Source: Blautia glucerasea (GTDB lineage Bacteria > Bacillota > Clostridia > Lachnospirales > Lachnospiraceae). Taken from it: a stretch of DNA of 64,000 bases. Location of the stretch: positions 34,140 to 98,139 of the forward strand of contig NZ_JAAITU010000008.1 in assembly GCF_013304385.1 (NCBI RefSeq), in the 5' to 3' direction. The translations under genes and the position numbers were made by a program. Under the pieces are notes generated by a model. That model had not been told where the DNA came from and did no database searches. It saw only the letters and a program-made list of their open reading frames with translations. This document shows, one piece after another, positions 1 to 7,389 of this stretch (its first letter is position 1; every line of letters starts with the position of its first letter).

Positions 1-1
1 G

Positions 2-673
2 ATCCCTGCTGTGATCTTCTCCCACCTGACAGATGAACTGTACGAAAGCAAGATCGTATACCGCACAGAAAAATTTGAAGATAATGTACGTACCTTCTGC
101 ATGAATCCCTATGGGATCGTTGTAAATGAAAATACAAACGGAATTGTCACTGTAAACGGCCACAGCTACGAAGATCCTCAGAAACAAACAGAAAATACAA
201 ACTTTGCACTTCTTGTTGCCAAGCACTTTTCCCAACCCTTCAAGGATAGTAACGGCTATGGCGAAAGCATTGCCCGTCTCTCCAATATGCTGGGCGGTGG
301 TGTGATCGTTCAGCGCTTTGGCGATCTTGTCCGAGGCCGCAGAAGTACTGTCAGCCGTATTGATGAGGGCATGGTTCGTCCAACCCTGGCTGCTACTCCC
401 GGAGATCTGAGCCTTGTACTTCCCAAGCGAATCCTGGATGGAATCATTGAGATGATCTATGCCCTTGACAAAATCGCTCCAGGTACTGCCAATGATGATA
501 CCCTGCTTTATGGTGTGGAAGTTAAATTCTATAACATGGAAGTAGACATCAATGAAAATCTTGAAACCAAATATAAAGGATTGTATGTGATTGGTGACGG
601 CAGCGGCGTTACACACTCTCTTTCCCATGCTTCTGCCAGCGGTGTATACGTGGCAAGACAGATCACACAGTAA
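2..673 (+). CDS. FAD-dependent dehydrogenase, C-terminal part (5' end outside window)
   Basis: The reading frame is open from the first bases of the window, so the gene begins upstream and only about 224 C-terminal residues are visible. The visible part resembles the C-terminus of the large uncharacterised NAD/FAD-dependent dehydrogenases of Firmicutes (COG2509 type). The best marker is the closing stretch 'LYVIGDGSGVTHSLSHAS', which matches the glycine-rich segment that in these flavoproteins contacts FAD near the C-terminus. The Rossmann dinucleotide-binding N-terminus is not in the window. The substrate is unknown and the protein is probably cytoplasmic. The GTG at position 11 is internal and is not proposed as a start. 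No clear terminator follows the stop. Confidence 0.75.
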   Translation: MPAVIFSHLTDELYESKIVYRTEKFEDNVRTFCMNPYGIVVNENTNGIVTVNGHSYEDPQKQTENTNFALLVAKHFSQPFKDSNGYGESIARLSNMLGGGVIVQRFGDLVRGRRSTVSRIDEGMVRPTLAATPGDLSLVLPKRILDGIIEMIYALDKIAPGTANDDTLLYGVEVKFYNMEVDINENLETKYKGLYVIGDGSGVTHSLSHASASGVYVARQITQ

Positions 674-765
674 AGATCGGATCAAACAAATCATACATTC
701 AATAATAACTAAAACAGTACATGTCATCGACAACGAATAAATTCGTAAATTCTGTTAATTACTTA

Positions 766-794
766 TTGACATACAGAAGAAAATAGGTTATATT
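766..794 (+). promoter_or_regulatory. Sigma-A-type promoter of the Fur-family gene
   Basis: A perfect TTGACA (-35, 766-771) is followed after 17 bp by TATATT (-10, 789-794). It lies 42 bp before the ATG of the Fur-family regulator. Confidence 0.75.
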
Positions 795-800
795 AATTTC

Positions 801-820
801 AGTAACAGTTATCATTATCA
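801..820 (+). promoter_or_regulatory. Putative Fur/PerR-type operator in the regulator's own leader
   Basis: The stretch immediately downstream of the -10 element matches the classical 19-bp Fur box (GATAATGATAATCATTATC) at 13 of 19 positions by hand alignment, with the 3' end ATCATTATC exact. It also aligns over 19 bp with the site at 1318-1336, with 14 identities and only transitions as differences. Its position suits autorepression. This rests on sequence similarity only. Confidence 0.45.
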
Positions 821-836
821 GAAAGGAGCTAGTTTT

Positions 837-1229
837 ATGGCAGCCATGAAATTCAGCCGCCAGCGAGAATCCATCAAAGAATTCCTGCGAGGACGTACAG
901 ATCATCCTACTGCTGACACTGTATATGAGAATGTAAAGCTTATATATCCAAAGATCAGCCTTGGAACTGTGTACCGCAATCTTTCTCTTCTTTCTGATAT
1001 TGGAGAGATCCAGAAGCTTGCAAGCTTTGGCGGTTCAGACAGATTTGACGCCCGGATCGATCCCCACTGTCACTTTATGTGCACCAGATGCGGCAGAGTC
1101 CTTGATATGGATGAGGAGCATTTTGACAAGCTTATGGCAGAGGCGGCTATCCATTTTACAGGCGGTGAGATCACTCATTATAACGCCAGTTTTTACGGGA
1201 TCTGCAAGGATTGTAAGGGAAAAGAGTAA
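837..1229 (+). CDS. Fur-family transcriptional repressor, probably PerR-like
   Basis: This 130-residue protein has the Fur-family layout. An N-terminal winged helix contains the recognition segment 'LGTVYRNL' (residues 42-49), and a C-terminal dimerisation/metal domain contains the H77-C-H79 motif and two CxxC pairs (C82/C85 and C123/C126) that form the structural zinc site. The start is set by AAGGAG eight bases before the ATG. The family senses iron or peroxide and represses by binding an AT-rich dyad. The next gene is a rubrerythrin, an oxidative-stress enzyme, and both genes carry similar boxes after their -10 elements, so a PerR role is favoured over Fur or Zur. That choice is inference; the metal ligands alone do not decide it. 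Confidence 0.88.
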   Translation: MAAMKFSRQRESIKEFLRGRTDHPTADTVYENVKLIYPKISLGTVYRNLSLLSDIGEIQKLASFGGSDRFDARIDPHCHFMCTRCGRVLDMDEEHFDKLMAEAAIHFTGGEITHYNASFYGICKDCKGKE

Positions 1230-1282
1230 CTATTCCTTATTAAAAGCCAAAAATTTTACTTATTAAAAACCAAAAGTTTTAC

Positions 1283-1311
1283 TTGACAATTCAGCAATTA
1301 CATGTTACATT
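1283..1311 (+). promoter_or_regulatory. Extended -10 promoter of the rubrerythrin gene
   Basis: TTGACA (1283-1288), a 17-bp spacer and TACATT (1306-1311), with TG at 1303-1304 giving an extended -10. It lies 65 bp before the rubrerythrin ATG. Confidence 0.7.
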
Positions 1312-1318
1312 AAAACAG

Positions 1319-1336
1319 TAATAATTACTATTATTA
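1319..1336. promoter_or_regulatory. Inverted repeat, candidate Fur/PerR box
   Basis: TAATAAT-TACT-ATTATTA is a perfect dyad with 7-bp arms just after the -10 element of the rubrerythrin promoter, a natural repressor site. It is related to the box at 802-820 upstream of the adjacent Fur-family gene. Confidence 0.5.
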
Positions 1337-1376
1337 AAAATTAAATAATTAAATTATAGAAAAGGAGATATGAATT

Positions 1377-1925
1377 ATGGCAAAATGGGTATGTAGTGTA
1401 TGCGGTTATGTTTATGAAGGCGAGAATCCACCAGAAGCCTGTCCACAGTGTAAAGCACCAGCATCTAAGTTCACTAAGCAGGATGAAGGAAACCTTACAT
1501 GGGCAGCTGAACATGTTGTAGGTGTTGCTCAGGGCGTGAGCGAAGACATTCTTGCAGACTTAAGAGCAAACTTCCAGGGTGAGTGCTCTGAGGTTGGTAT
1601 GTATCTTGCAATGGCAAGAGTAGCTCACAGAGAGGGATATCCGGAGATCGGCCTGTACTGGGAGAAAGCAGCTTATGAAGAAGCAGAGCATGCTGCTAAG
1701 TTTGCAGAGCTGTTAGGTGAAGTTGTTACAGACAGCACCAAGAAGAACCTTGAGATGCGTGTAGAAGCTGAGAACGGTGCTACAGCTGGTAAATTCGACC
1801 TTGCGAAACGTGCGAAAGCAGCTAATCTGGATGCTATTCATGATACTGTTCATGAAATGGCTAAGGATGAGGCAAGACATGGAAAAGCATTCGCTGGTCT
1901 TCTTAAGAGATACTTTGGAGAATAA
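1377..1925 (+). CDS. Reverse rubrerythrin (rubredoxin + diiron domain)
   Basis: This 182-residue cytoplasmic protein has the domain order of reverse rubrerythrins. An N-terminal rubredoxin iron site (C6-x2-C9 and C22-x2-C25) is followed by a four-helix ferritin-like diiron domain with ligand-bearing segments such as '[12 protein letters not shown]' and '[12 protein letters not shown]'. In clostridia this type works as a terminal peroxidase of NADH-linked hydrogen peroxide and oxygen detoxification. GGAG lies just upstream of the ATG. It has its own promoter and a downstream hairpin, so it is probably monocistronic. The adjacent Fur-family repressor and the dyad over its promoter suggest peroxide-responsive control, which is an inference from context. 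Confidence 0.93.
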   Translation: MAKWVCSVCGYVYEGENPPEACPQCKAPASKFTKQDEGNLTWAAEHVVGVAQGVSEDILADLRANFQGECSEVGMYLAMARVAHREGYPEIGLYWEKAAYEEAEHAAKFAELLGEVVTDSTKKNLEMRVEAENGATAGKFDLAKRAKAANLDAIHDTVHEMAKDEARHGKAFAGLLKRYFGE

Positions 1926-1960
1926 TTTCTTCCAGAAATTCGCATAGAATACAGATTATT

Positions 1961-1998
1961 ACAAAGGGGTTGCCGCACTTGCGACAGCCCCTTGTTTA
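1961..1998 (+). terminator. Rho-independent terminator after rubrerythrin
   Basis: ACAAaGGGGTTGcCGC pairs with GCGACAGCCCCTTGT around a short loop, followed by a short T-rich run. The T-run is weak but the stem is strong and the position, about 35 bp after the stop, fits. Confidence 0.6.
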
Positions 1999-2103
1999 TA
2001 GCGTTGAAAACACATTTACTAATTCACATACCTTCTTGTAACTCCATAAAAGGAATTCAATTGATTCCTACCAATCTTCATATACCCTTTCTTATTGTTA
2101 TAT

Positions 2104-2790
2104 CTAATAATATCTTCTGTTTCCGCCAAAGTGAATATCTAATTTGTATTCTACTCCTTTAGAATCCTTCACACGGATCTGAAGCCAGCTTCCTTTTTTC
2201 GTGTTGGGTACATATTTTCCATTTTTAAAAGACCGGGCTGAGTCATACCAGATCCAGTTCTCCTGATCACTGTATTTGGCAAATACCAGCTTCCAGCCCT
2301 TGGCTAATTTCCAGGAAACCTTATGTTTGCTTTTCTTATCTTTGACTGTGAAAAAGCCATGACGATCTGTATCAAAAATATTTTTTCCGTCAACCTTCAA
2401 ATACTGAACAGGCTTTGCGTCTTTTACGATAAGGGTAGTTTTCAAAGTGTAAACTTTTTTATTCTTTTTTACCTTTATGGTTATATTGGATACTCCATTT
2501 TCATAAGGAATATACTCAAAATCATCCCGTCCTGAACTTTCAATCTCTACCACATCCGGGTTGGAAGACTTTACGGAAATGATCTTACCCTTTCCCACAT
2601 TTTTAACTGTTACTTTTTTATCATCTGTCCAGGTAGACCTGTAATATACGATCTTTTTCGCTACTTTTGGTGCTGCACTTGTTGCTGCCTTAGCCTGTGC
2701 AGGTGCAAAACACAGCGATACCATAAAGCAGGCAATCCATAAAAACAGCCCCTTCTTTATAAATCCTTTTCTCATTATCTTTTCTTTCAT
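2104..2790 (-). CDS. Secreted beta-rich protein of unknown function
   Basis: This 228-residue protein has a clear signal peptide: basic start, hydrophobic core 'GLFLWIACFMVSLCFA' and a probable signal peptidase I site after AQA near residue 33. The mature part is lysine-rich and strand-rich, with a segment 'VKNVGKGKIISVKSSNPDVVEI' spread over residues 62-84 that resembles bacterial Ig-like group 2 domains. No catalytic motif or sortase signal is visible, so it is probably released or loosely wall-bound. AGAGGAG seven bases upstream fixes the ATG at 2790. It is the first of three same-strand secreted proteins and may be a diverged member of that set. No function can be assigned. Confidence 0.7.
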   Translation of the reverse strand: MKEKIMRKGFIKKGLFLWIACFMVSLCFAPAQAKAATSAAPKVAKKIVYYRSTWTDDKKVTVKNVGKGKIISVKSSNPDVVEIESSGRDDFEYIPYENGVSNITIKVKKNKKVYTLKTTLIVKDAKPVQYLKVDGKNIFDTDRHGFFTVKDKKSKHKVSWKLAKGWKLVFAKYSDQENWIWYDSARSFKNGKYVPNTKKGSWLQIRVKDSKGVEYKLDIHFGGNRRYY

Positions 2791-2845
2791 TACTGGTCTC
2801 CTCTTGAGATTTCTATTTTTTCCTTCATCGTATGCATGTTATCCA

Positions 2846-3655
2846 TTACTCAAACGGCAGCAATATGGAAAAGAAATCCATAAAATTAAGCCCTTTTTCG
2901 TAGTAATTTTTCATCATATAATTATCCAGTTCTTTTATTAACTTACAGTTAGAAACGCGTCTTCGTTTCAGGGTTTCATCATTACGATACTGGATTTTTG
3001 TTATTGCATCTTTCTTAATAAAAGTTAAGGTTCCTTTTGCACGGGTGGGGGTAATCACCACACTGCTAAGATCATACTCAAGATTTTCCAGAAAGTTACT
3101 CTCCGTGGTTATGTTCATCGTCCGTCTTCCGTCCTCGGTATCATAATCAATCTGTATATTGTACTCTACTGCAAAATTTTTTGTTGAAAACAGGTACCAT
3201 CCATTCAGATCCTTTGCTCTCCAGAAAATTCTGTAACCATTGGGGTCTCCCCATGTACTATCATAAGACCTAACGATTTCAGGGGCAAAATACTGTGAAA
3301 AGTTAGACATATTCAAATCTGCTGTTTTAAAATATGATTTAACACCTTTCACCGGCTTTTTAACTGTTACTTTGCATGTAAGTTTTTTCTTTCCGTATTT
3401 GGCGGTGATAACAGCTGTTCCCTTCTTTCTCGCCTTTACAACTCCGGTCTTGGAAACCGTTGCCACACTCTTTTTACTGCTTGTCCAGGTGATTTTCCTT
3501 TTGATTCCCTTTGCCTTTAACTTATAACTTTTACCTACATTCAATGTAATGCTTTTCCTGTTCAGTGCTGCTGCCTTGGCTGAAACCGGCATGGCCAGCA
3601 TGCTCACCAGCATGCAAAGAAACAGGATCCCTGACATTTTTTTGAATCTCTTCAT
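2846..3655 (-). CDS. Secreted Ig-like (BIG2) protein, copy 1 of a tandem pair
   Basis: This 269-residue exported protein has a signal peptide (residues 1-28, AKA cleavage region) and then one bacterial Ig-like group 2 domain (about 33-100) with the typical 'ITWTSSKKSVATVS' and 'GTAVITAKYGKKKLTCKVTV' signatures. The rest, about 105-269, is a strand-rich domain that I do not recognise. The first ~103 codons are about 97 percent identical in DNA to the next gene upstream (3747-4586), whereas the C-terminal parts are only distantly similar. GAGGGG precedes the ATG. BIG2 domains are common in surface and secreted proteins of Firmicutes and usually mediate adhesion or act as stalks. There is no LPXTG or SLH anchor. 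Confidence 0.75.
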   Translation of the reverse strand: MKRFKKMSGILFLCMLVSMLAMPVSAKAAALNRKSITLNVGKSYKLKAKGIKRKITWTSSKKSVATVSKTGVVKARKKGTAVITAKYGKKKLTCKVTVKKPVKGVKSYFKTADLNMSNFSQYFAPEIVRSYDSTWGDPNGYRIFWRAKDLNGWYLFSTKNFAVEYNIQIDYDTEDGRRTMNITTESNFLENLEYDLSSVVITPTRAKGTLTFIKKDAITKIQYRNDETLKRRRVSNCKLIKELDNYMMKNYYEKGLNFMDFFSILLPFE

Positions 3656-3658
3656 TTC
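3347..3658 (-). repeat. Duplicated segment, copy A (signal peptide + Ig-like domain)
   Basis: This 312-bp stretch aligns without gaps to 4278-4589 at a fixed offset of 931 bp, with about nine mismatches counted by eye (about 97 percent identity). It covers the coding region for the signal peptide and BIG2 domain plus the ribosome-site-proximal bases. Confidence 0.9.
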
Positions 3659-3746
3659 CTATCCCCTCTTGTTTTATAAAGTCTCTTTTGTTTTTATAAA
3701 ATCTCTTTTATGGATTCTCTTTTGCTATGCCTTTTGTAAAAGGAGC

Positions 3747-4586
3747 TTACTTATGTGGCTCAAATGGCTGTAGGGTGTAAGACGGAATAGAAAAACTACT
3801 GTATTTCTTATGTACGTATTCCGCTACTTTATCATTGTATTCAAAATAAGTGAATTTTTTCATCTTCAGGTATGTGTCATATGGGCCATATTGGATACTC
3901 TTTACAGCTTTTTTATTCACAAACACAAGCGTTCCCTGTGCCCTGGAGCATACTTTATCTGTAATGCTTACATTCGTATGTTCTTTTGTCCAGTAAGCAT
4001 CTGTGGCACTTCCGGCACCAGATATCTGAAGCTTTGCCTCCCTGGTCGCTCTGGTTCCGTCCTCATCATTGTAAACAATGTTAAAAACAAATTCCGCCGC
4101 ATAGTTTTTTGCGGTAAGCAGATACCAGTTAGGATCCTTACACTTTAACATAATGTAGCATCCGTCTCTTTCTCCCCACATATCATATCTTGGAATAGTT
4201 ACATAGGTGAAATACTGTGAAATATTAGACGCATTCACCTTGACAGTTTTAAAATATGATTGAGGGAATTTTGTATCTTTCACCGGCTTTTTAACTGTTA
4301 CTTTGCATGTAAGTTTTTTCTTTCCGTATTTGGCCGTGATAACAGCTGTTCCCTTCTTTCTCGCCTTTACAACTCCGGTCTTAGAAACCGTTGCCACACT
4401 CTTTTTACTGCTTGTCCAGGTGATTCTTCCTTTGATTCCCTTTGCCTTTAACTTATAACTTTTACCTACATTCAAGGTAATGCTTTTTCTGTTCAGCGCT
4501 GCTGCCTTGGCTGAAACCGGCATGGCCAGCATGCTCACCAGCATGCAAAGAAACAGGATCACTGACATTTTTTTGAATCTCTTCAT
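3747..4586 (-). CDS. Secreted Ig-like (BIG2) protein, copy 2 of a tandem pair
   Basis: This is a tandem paralogue of the 2846-3655 gene, with the same signal peptide and BIG2 domain (first ~103 residues nearly identical) but a different C-terminal domain of about 175 residues. Both C-terminal domains contain similar elements, such as 'YFKT..N.SQYF', a 'YDMWGERDG'-like turn, a 'WYLLTAKNYAAEF'-like strand and 'RAQGTLVFVNKKAVKSIQY', so they are diverged homologues rather than unrelated. I chose the ATG at 4586 because the paralogue begins at the same residue and GGGGGG lies upstream; an ATG five codons earlier (4601) is possible. The function is unknown, with export to the cell surface or medium inferred. 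Confidence 0.75.
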   Translation of the reverse strand: MKRFKKMSVILFLCMLVSMLAMPVSAKAAALNRKSITLNVGKSYKLKAKGIKGRITWTSSKKSVATVSKTGVVKARKKGTAVITAKYGKKKLTCKVTVKKPVKDTKFPQSYFKTVKVNASNISQYFTYVTIPRYDMWGERDGCYIMLKCKDPNWYLLTAKNYAAEFVFNIVYNDEDGTRATREAKLQISGAGSATDAYWTKEHTNVSITDKVCSRAQGTLVFVNKKAVKSIQYGPYDTYLKMKKFTYFEYNDKVAEYVHKKYSSFSIPSYTLQPFEPHK

Positions 4587-4589
4587 TTC
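4278..4589 (-). repeat. Duplicated segment, copy B (signal peptide + Ig-like domain)
   Basis: Partner of the 3347-3658 copy; see that entry for the alignment. The duplication boundary on the C-terminal side is sharp, at the end of the Ig domain. Confidence 0.9.
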
Positions 4590-4784
4590 TCTTCCCCCCA
4601 TAATGATATACTATATTTTTTGCCTGAATCAGGCATTCATTTCTATTATAAATATTAGCATTTTCAAACACAATTACCCTGCTGCATAGTATCGTAATTC
4701 GTCTTGCAGGAGGTGCCTCATGAACCAGTGGCCTGATTTTGCTGCACATCTTTGCAATCCTGCCAGAAACTATTCATCTGCATA

Positions 4785-6032
4785 TTATTGAAAAGCTGCC
4801 TTGGCTGTATCTACAGGATGCTCCGCTTTATTGTCAATGTCTGTATCATTTCCTGCGAATATGCTTCCTGCAAAATCAAGCACTTCTGTTCCCGGCAGAT
4901 TGTTGATACAGACAGCCGTTCCGTTATCAGTAAACGTATTATTTAAATAGTTTGGCGCAGAGCCATAAGAAGTGCTGCTGTTAAATTTCAATGCCGTTAT
5001 ATTATTTGTAAAAGTACAATCCATTGCATTGACCCATGCCCCATTTTGTGCAAACGCTGCAGTATCCCATCCGTCAAAGCTGCACTGGGAAAGAAGTACC
5101 AGACAATACGCATTCAGACCGGTTCCTGAATTTCCAGCAAAATGTACGCCGGATATATCAGCATAATTTCCATTCATTCCTCTCATACTTACGGTTCCGG
5201 TAAAGGTAGTGGTGATGTCCTCTTCTGTGCTTCCATAAATCCCCCATACATGATCTCCGAAAACAATATCTCCATCATAGGTCACTGCCGGAAGATGAAG
5301 ATATACTGTGGTATCTGATGGCACTTCTTCCTCAATGGAAGCCAACAGTGCCTTTAATTGATCGGTTGTTTCCATCGGAGTATCCTCGAAATAATAAGTA
5401 ACTGCTTTCTGCTTTTCCAATGTAAGCTTTGTACGTAGGGAAATCGTATCTCCGTTTTCCATAGTCAGCATCCATTCAATGTCATTGGTGCCGCTGTCCG
5501 CATGAAAAAGGATATCCGATACATATGCTGCATCTGGAAAGCTTTCATTATGAGTTGGTTCCACAAACTCCATCTTCTGAGAATTTTCATAAGGCTTTGT
5601 ATTTACCTGGCAGGACTTAACCTTTTCTGTAAATTCTTTCCATGCCAGCTTCCCGGTTTTCTGATCAAGAACATACAGCTGACAAGGCAGTGCACTGTCC
5701 ATCCCCTCAGACAGTGTATCGGTACGCTCTCCCTGTGCATGTCCTGTCACACCATCTTCCTGGGAAAAAGTCAGCAGAACCTTATATGATTTATCTTTAT
5801 CCTGATAAACGATCTGCGCGCCGCCTTCGTATTTTTGGGGCTTGTGATGCATAAAAAAAACAGTCCCCACAACTGCACTCAGGATCAGGATAGTCAGAAT
5901 GATCAACGCTTTCTTCTTCCATCGTCTGGGTGGTTTTATCTCCTTTTTTTCTGTCTGAACTGCTGTACAATGCGGACAAAAGGATGCTTCATCCGGTATC
6001 AGCTGTCCGCATTTTATACACTTTTTGCTCAT
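4785..6032 (-). CDS. Zinc-ribbon, single-pass membrane protein with beta-helix ectodomain
   Basis: This 415-residue protein starts with a zinc ribbon (C5/C8 and C19/C22), followed by a basic linker, one transmembrane helix (about 41-61) and a long region predicted to lie outside the cell. Residues 240-415 carry repeated Asn/Gly/Ser-rich short strands ('GVHFAGNSGTG', 'DCTFTNNITALKF', 'NNTFTDNGTAV') typical of right-handed parallel beta-helices. Its start lies 19 bp after the stop of the Ser/Thr kinase gene, so the two are probably cotranscribed. Proteins with an N-terminal zinc ribbon and one membrane helix are often partners of kinases in Firmicutes. That link, and any substrate role, is inference. 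GAGGG precedes the ATG. Confidence 0.72.
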   Translation of the reverse strand: MSKKCIKCGQLIPDEASFCPHCTAVQTEKKEIKPPRRWKKKALIILTILILSAVVGTVFFMHHKPQKYEGGAQIVYQDKDKSYKVLLTFSQEDGVTGHAQGERTDTLSEGMDSALPCQLYVLDQKTGKLAWKEFTEKVKSCQVNTKPYENSQKMEFVEPTHNESFPDAAYVSDILFHADSGTNDIEWMLTMENGDTISLRTKLTLEKQKAVTYYFEDTPMETTDQLKALLASIEEEVPSDTTVYLHLPAVTYDGDIVFGDHVWGIYGSTEEDITTTFTGTVSMRGMNGNYADISGVHFAGNSGTGLNAYCLVLLSQCSFDGWDTAAFAQNGAWVNAMDCTFTNNITALKFNSSTSYGSAPNYLNNTFTDNGTAVCINNLPGTEVLDFAGSIFAGNDTDIDNKAEHPVDTAKAAFQ

Positions 6033-6051
6033 TGATTTTCCCTCTTGTTAT

Positions 6052-6756
6052 TTATAAAATCTCCATCAGATGAAGAATATTTTTGTATCTTTTTTCCGGA
6101 CTGACCATTGTACATCTTTGTACGATCCTTCCCATTCTGCCACCAGCAAGCTTTCGTGATGGATGCTCCCCGGTAAGCATAATATTAAGCAAAATGCCCA
6201 GCGCATAAATATCTGCACGCCCATCAGATTGTGACAGACCATACTGTTCAGGTGCTGCATATCCGGTAGTGCCAAGGATCTGTGTGTCTTCCCGGTTATT
6301 GTTTTTATAGATCCTGGAAGCATCAAAATCAATGAGAACTACTTCTTTTCCACGTATGATAATGTTCTCTGGTTTTACATCCCTATGTACTACCCCCATA
6401 GAATGGAGCACCCACAAAGCCGAACATAATTTCCTGGTGATCTGTCTTGCCTCTCTGCTTGTAAGAAGGCCTCCTTCCAGAAATTCCCCCAGATTATCTC
6501 CCTGTACATACTCCTCCAAAAGAGCTGTCCTGCCCTCCTTCTCACCAACTTCCATGATCTGCGGCAAATTGGGACAGTATATGGCAAGAAGCTTTCGATA
6601 TACCTCACTATTTCCTGAAAAATGCTTAAAAACATACAGGGTGCCACTGCTTTTGTGACGCACAAGAGAAACTTCCCGTTGTTCACTTTTTTTAAAAAAT
6701 CGGATAGTATCATATTCATAATGGACTGCTTCCAGAAGATTGTCATAAAGATTCAT
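6052..6756 (-). CDS. Small Hanks-type serine/threonine protein kinase
   Basis: This is a stand-alone protein-kinase domain of about 234 residues. Counting from the ATG at 6756, the likely ATP-binding lysine is K44 ('LYVFKHF'), the catalytic loop HRDVKPEN is at 124-131 with D126 as base, the metal-binding triad is DFD (143-145) instead of DFG, and the APEQ activation-segment end is at 168-171. No glycine-rich loop of the usual form, transmembrane helix or PASTA domain is seen, so it is cytoplasmic. The ATG at 6756 is preferred because AGGG lies nine bases upstream; ATG 6765 and GTG 6774 are in frame but poorly spaced. It is divergent from an XRE regulator and followed by the zinc-ribbon membrane protein. 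Confidence 0.85.
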   Translation of the reverse strand: MNLYDNLLEAVHYEYDTIRFFKKSEQREVSLVRHKSSGTLYVFKHFSGNSEVYRKLLAIYCPNLPQIMEVGEKEGRTALLEEYVQGDNLGEFLEGGLLTSREARQITRKLCSALWVLHSMGVVHRDVKPENIIIRGKEVVLIDFDASRIYKNNNREDTQILGTTGYAAPEQYGLSQSDGRADIYALGILLNIMLTGEHPSRKLAGGRMGRIVQRCTMVSPEKRYKNILHLMEIL

Positions 6757-6909
6757 TGTTTCCATCCCTGTCACTATGCCATGTACATATATTTCTATTA
6801 CTATTTCATGTGCATATTGTTTTTTTTATCAATTTATTGTACATTTAAAGTTATATGTATTGTTAAAAATATTGTAACTTATAATAAAATTATTGTAAAG
6901 GTATGGACA

Positions 6910-7335
6910 ATGAAAAAAAGAACCACAGATCATTTGCAGCAAGAGCTTATGGATTCACCAGATCTGGCACGTTTTCTGACTAAGAATGAGAATTTATTTG
7001 TGAATAAAAGTATCGCTGAATTATTAAACCAGCTGTTTGAAAGGAAAAATATTTCAAAGGCTGCACTTGCCAAACAATCAGGAATGAGTGAGATTTATCT
7101 GCACCAGATTTTTGCAGGCCGCAGGAATCCCTCCAGGAACCGTCTTTTATGCCTGTGTTACGGTCTGGGTGCAAGCATAGAGGAAGCCCAGGAGCTATTG
7201 AAGCTGTGCGGCATGGCTCAGCTTTATCCAAAGCTGAAACGAGATGCTATCATTTATTATGGGCTGCAACATGGTCTTGGGCTTTTTGAGATCAATGATA
7301 AATTGTTTGATGAAAATGAAGAAACCTTGTTCTGA
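6910..7335 (+). CDS. XRE-family helix-turn-helix regulator
   Basis: This 141-residue protein has an HTH of the Cro/C1 type at about residues 32-90. It contains 'ISKAALAKQSGMSEIYLHQIFAGRRNPSRNRL', shown here only as the family-typical order: helix 2 'KAALAKQSG', turn, and recognition helix 'SEIYLHQIFAG'. The rest is helical and has no recognised ligand domain. The frame is open much further upstream, but that extension runs through the divergent kinase gene; the ATG at 6910 has AAAGG eight bases before it and is chosen. The divergent arrangement with the kinase, across about 150 bp containing several ATTGTA-like repeats, suggests that it controls the kinase operon and itself. That is inference. 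Confidence 0.82.
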   Translation: MKKRTTDHLQQELMDSPDLARFLTKNENLFVNKSIAELLNQLFERKNISKAALAKQSGMSEIYLHQIFAGRRNPSRNRLLCLCYGLGASIEEAQELLKLCGMAQLYPKLKRDAIIYYGLQHGLGLFEINDKLFDENEETLF

Positions 7336-7389
7336 TTTCATATCCTGAAATCACAGGGATACAGAAAAAAATGCAAAAGAGAGAATATC

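Noticed and set aside
6622..6909. In-frame upstream extension of the XRE regulator
   Set aside because: It runs through the divergent kinase gene and its leader; the ATG at 6910 has a properly spaced AAAGG.
4785..7335. Kinase/zinc-ribbon/XRE cluster as an anti-phage defence system
   Set aside because: No nuclease, effector or defence-island neighbours are present; a signalling role is the more cautious reading.
7333..7353. Hairpin TGATTTCA-TATCC-TGAAATCA as a terminator between convergent genes
   Set aside because: The stem is A/T-rich and no T-run follows on either strand; transcription termination here is unproven.
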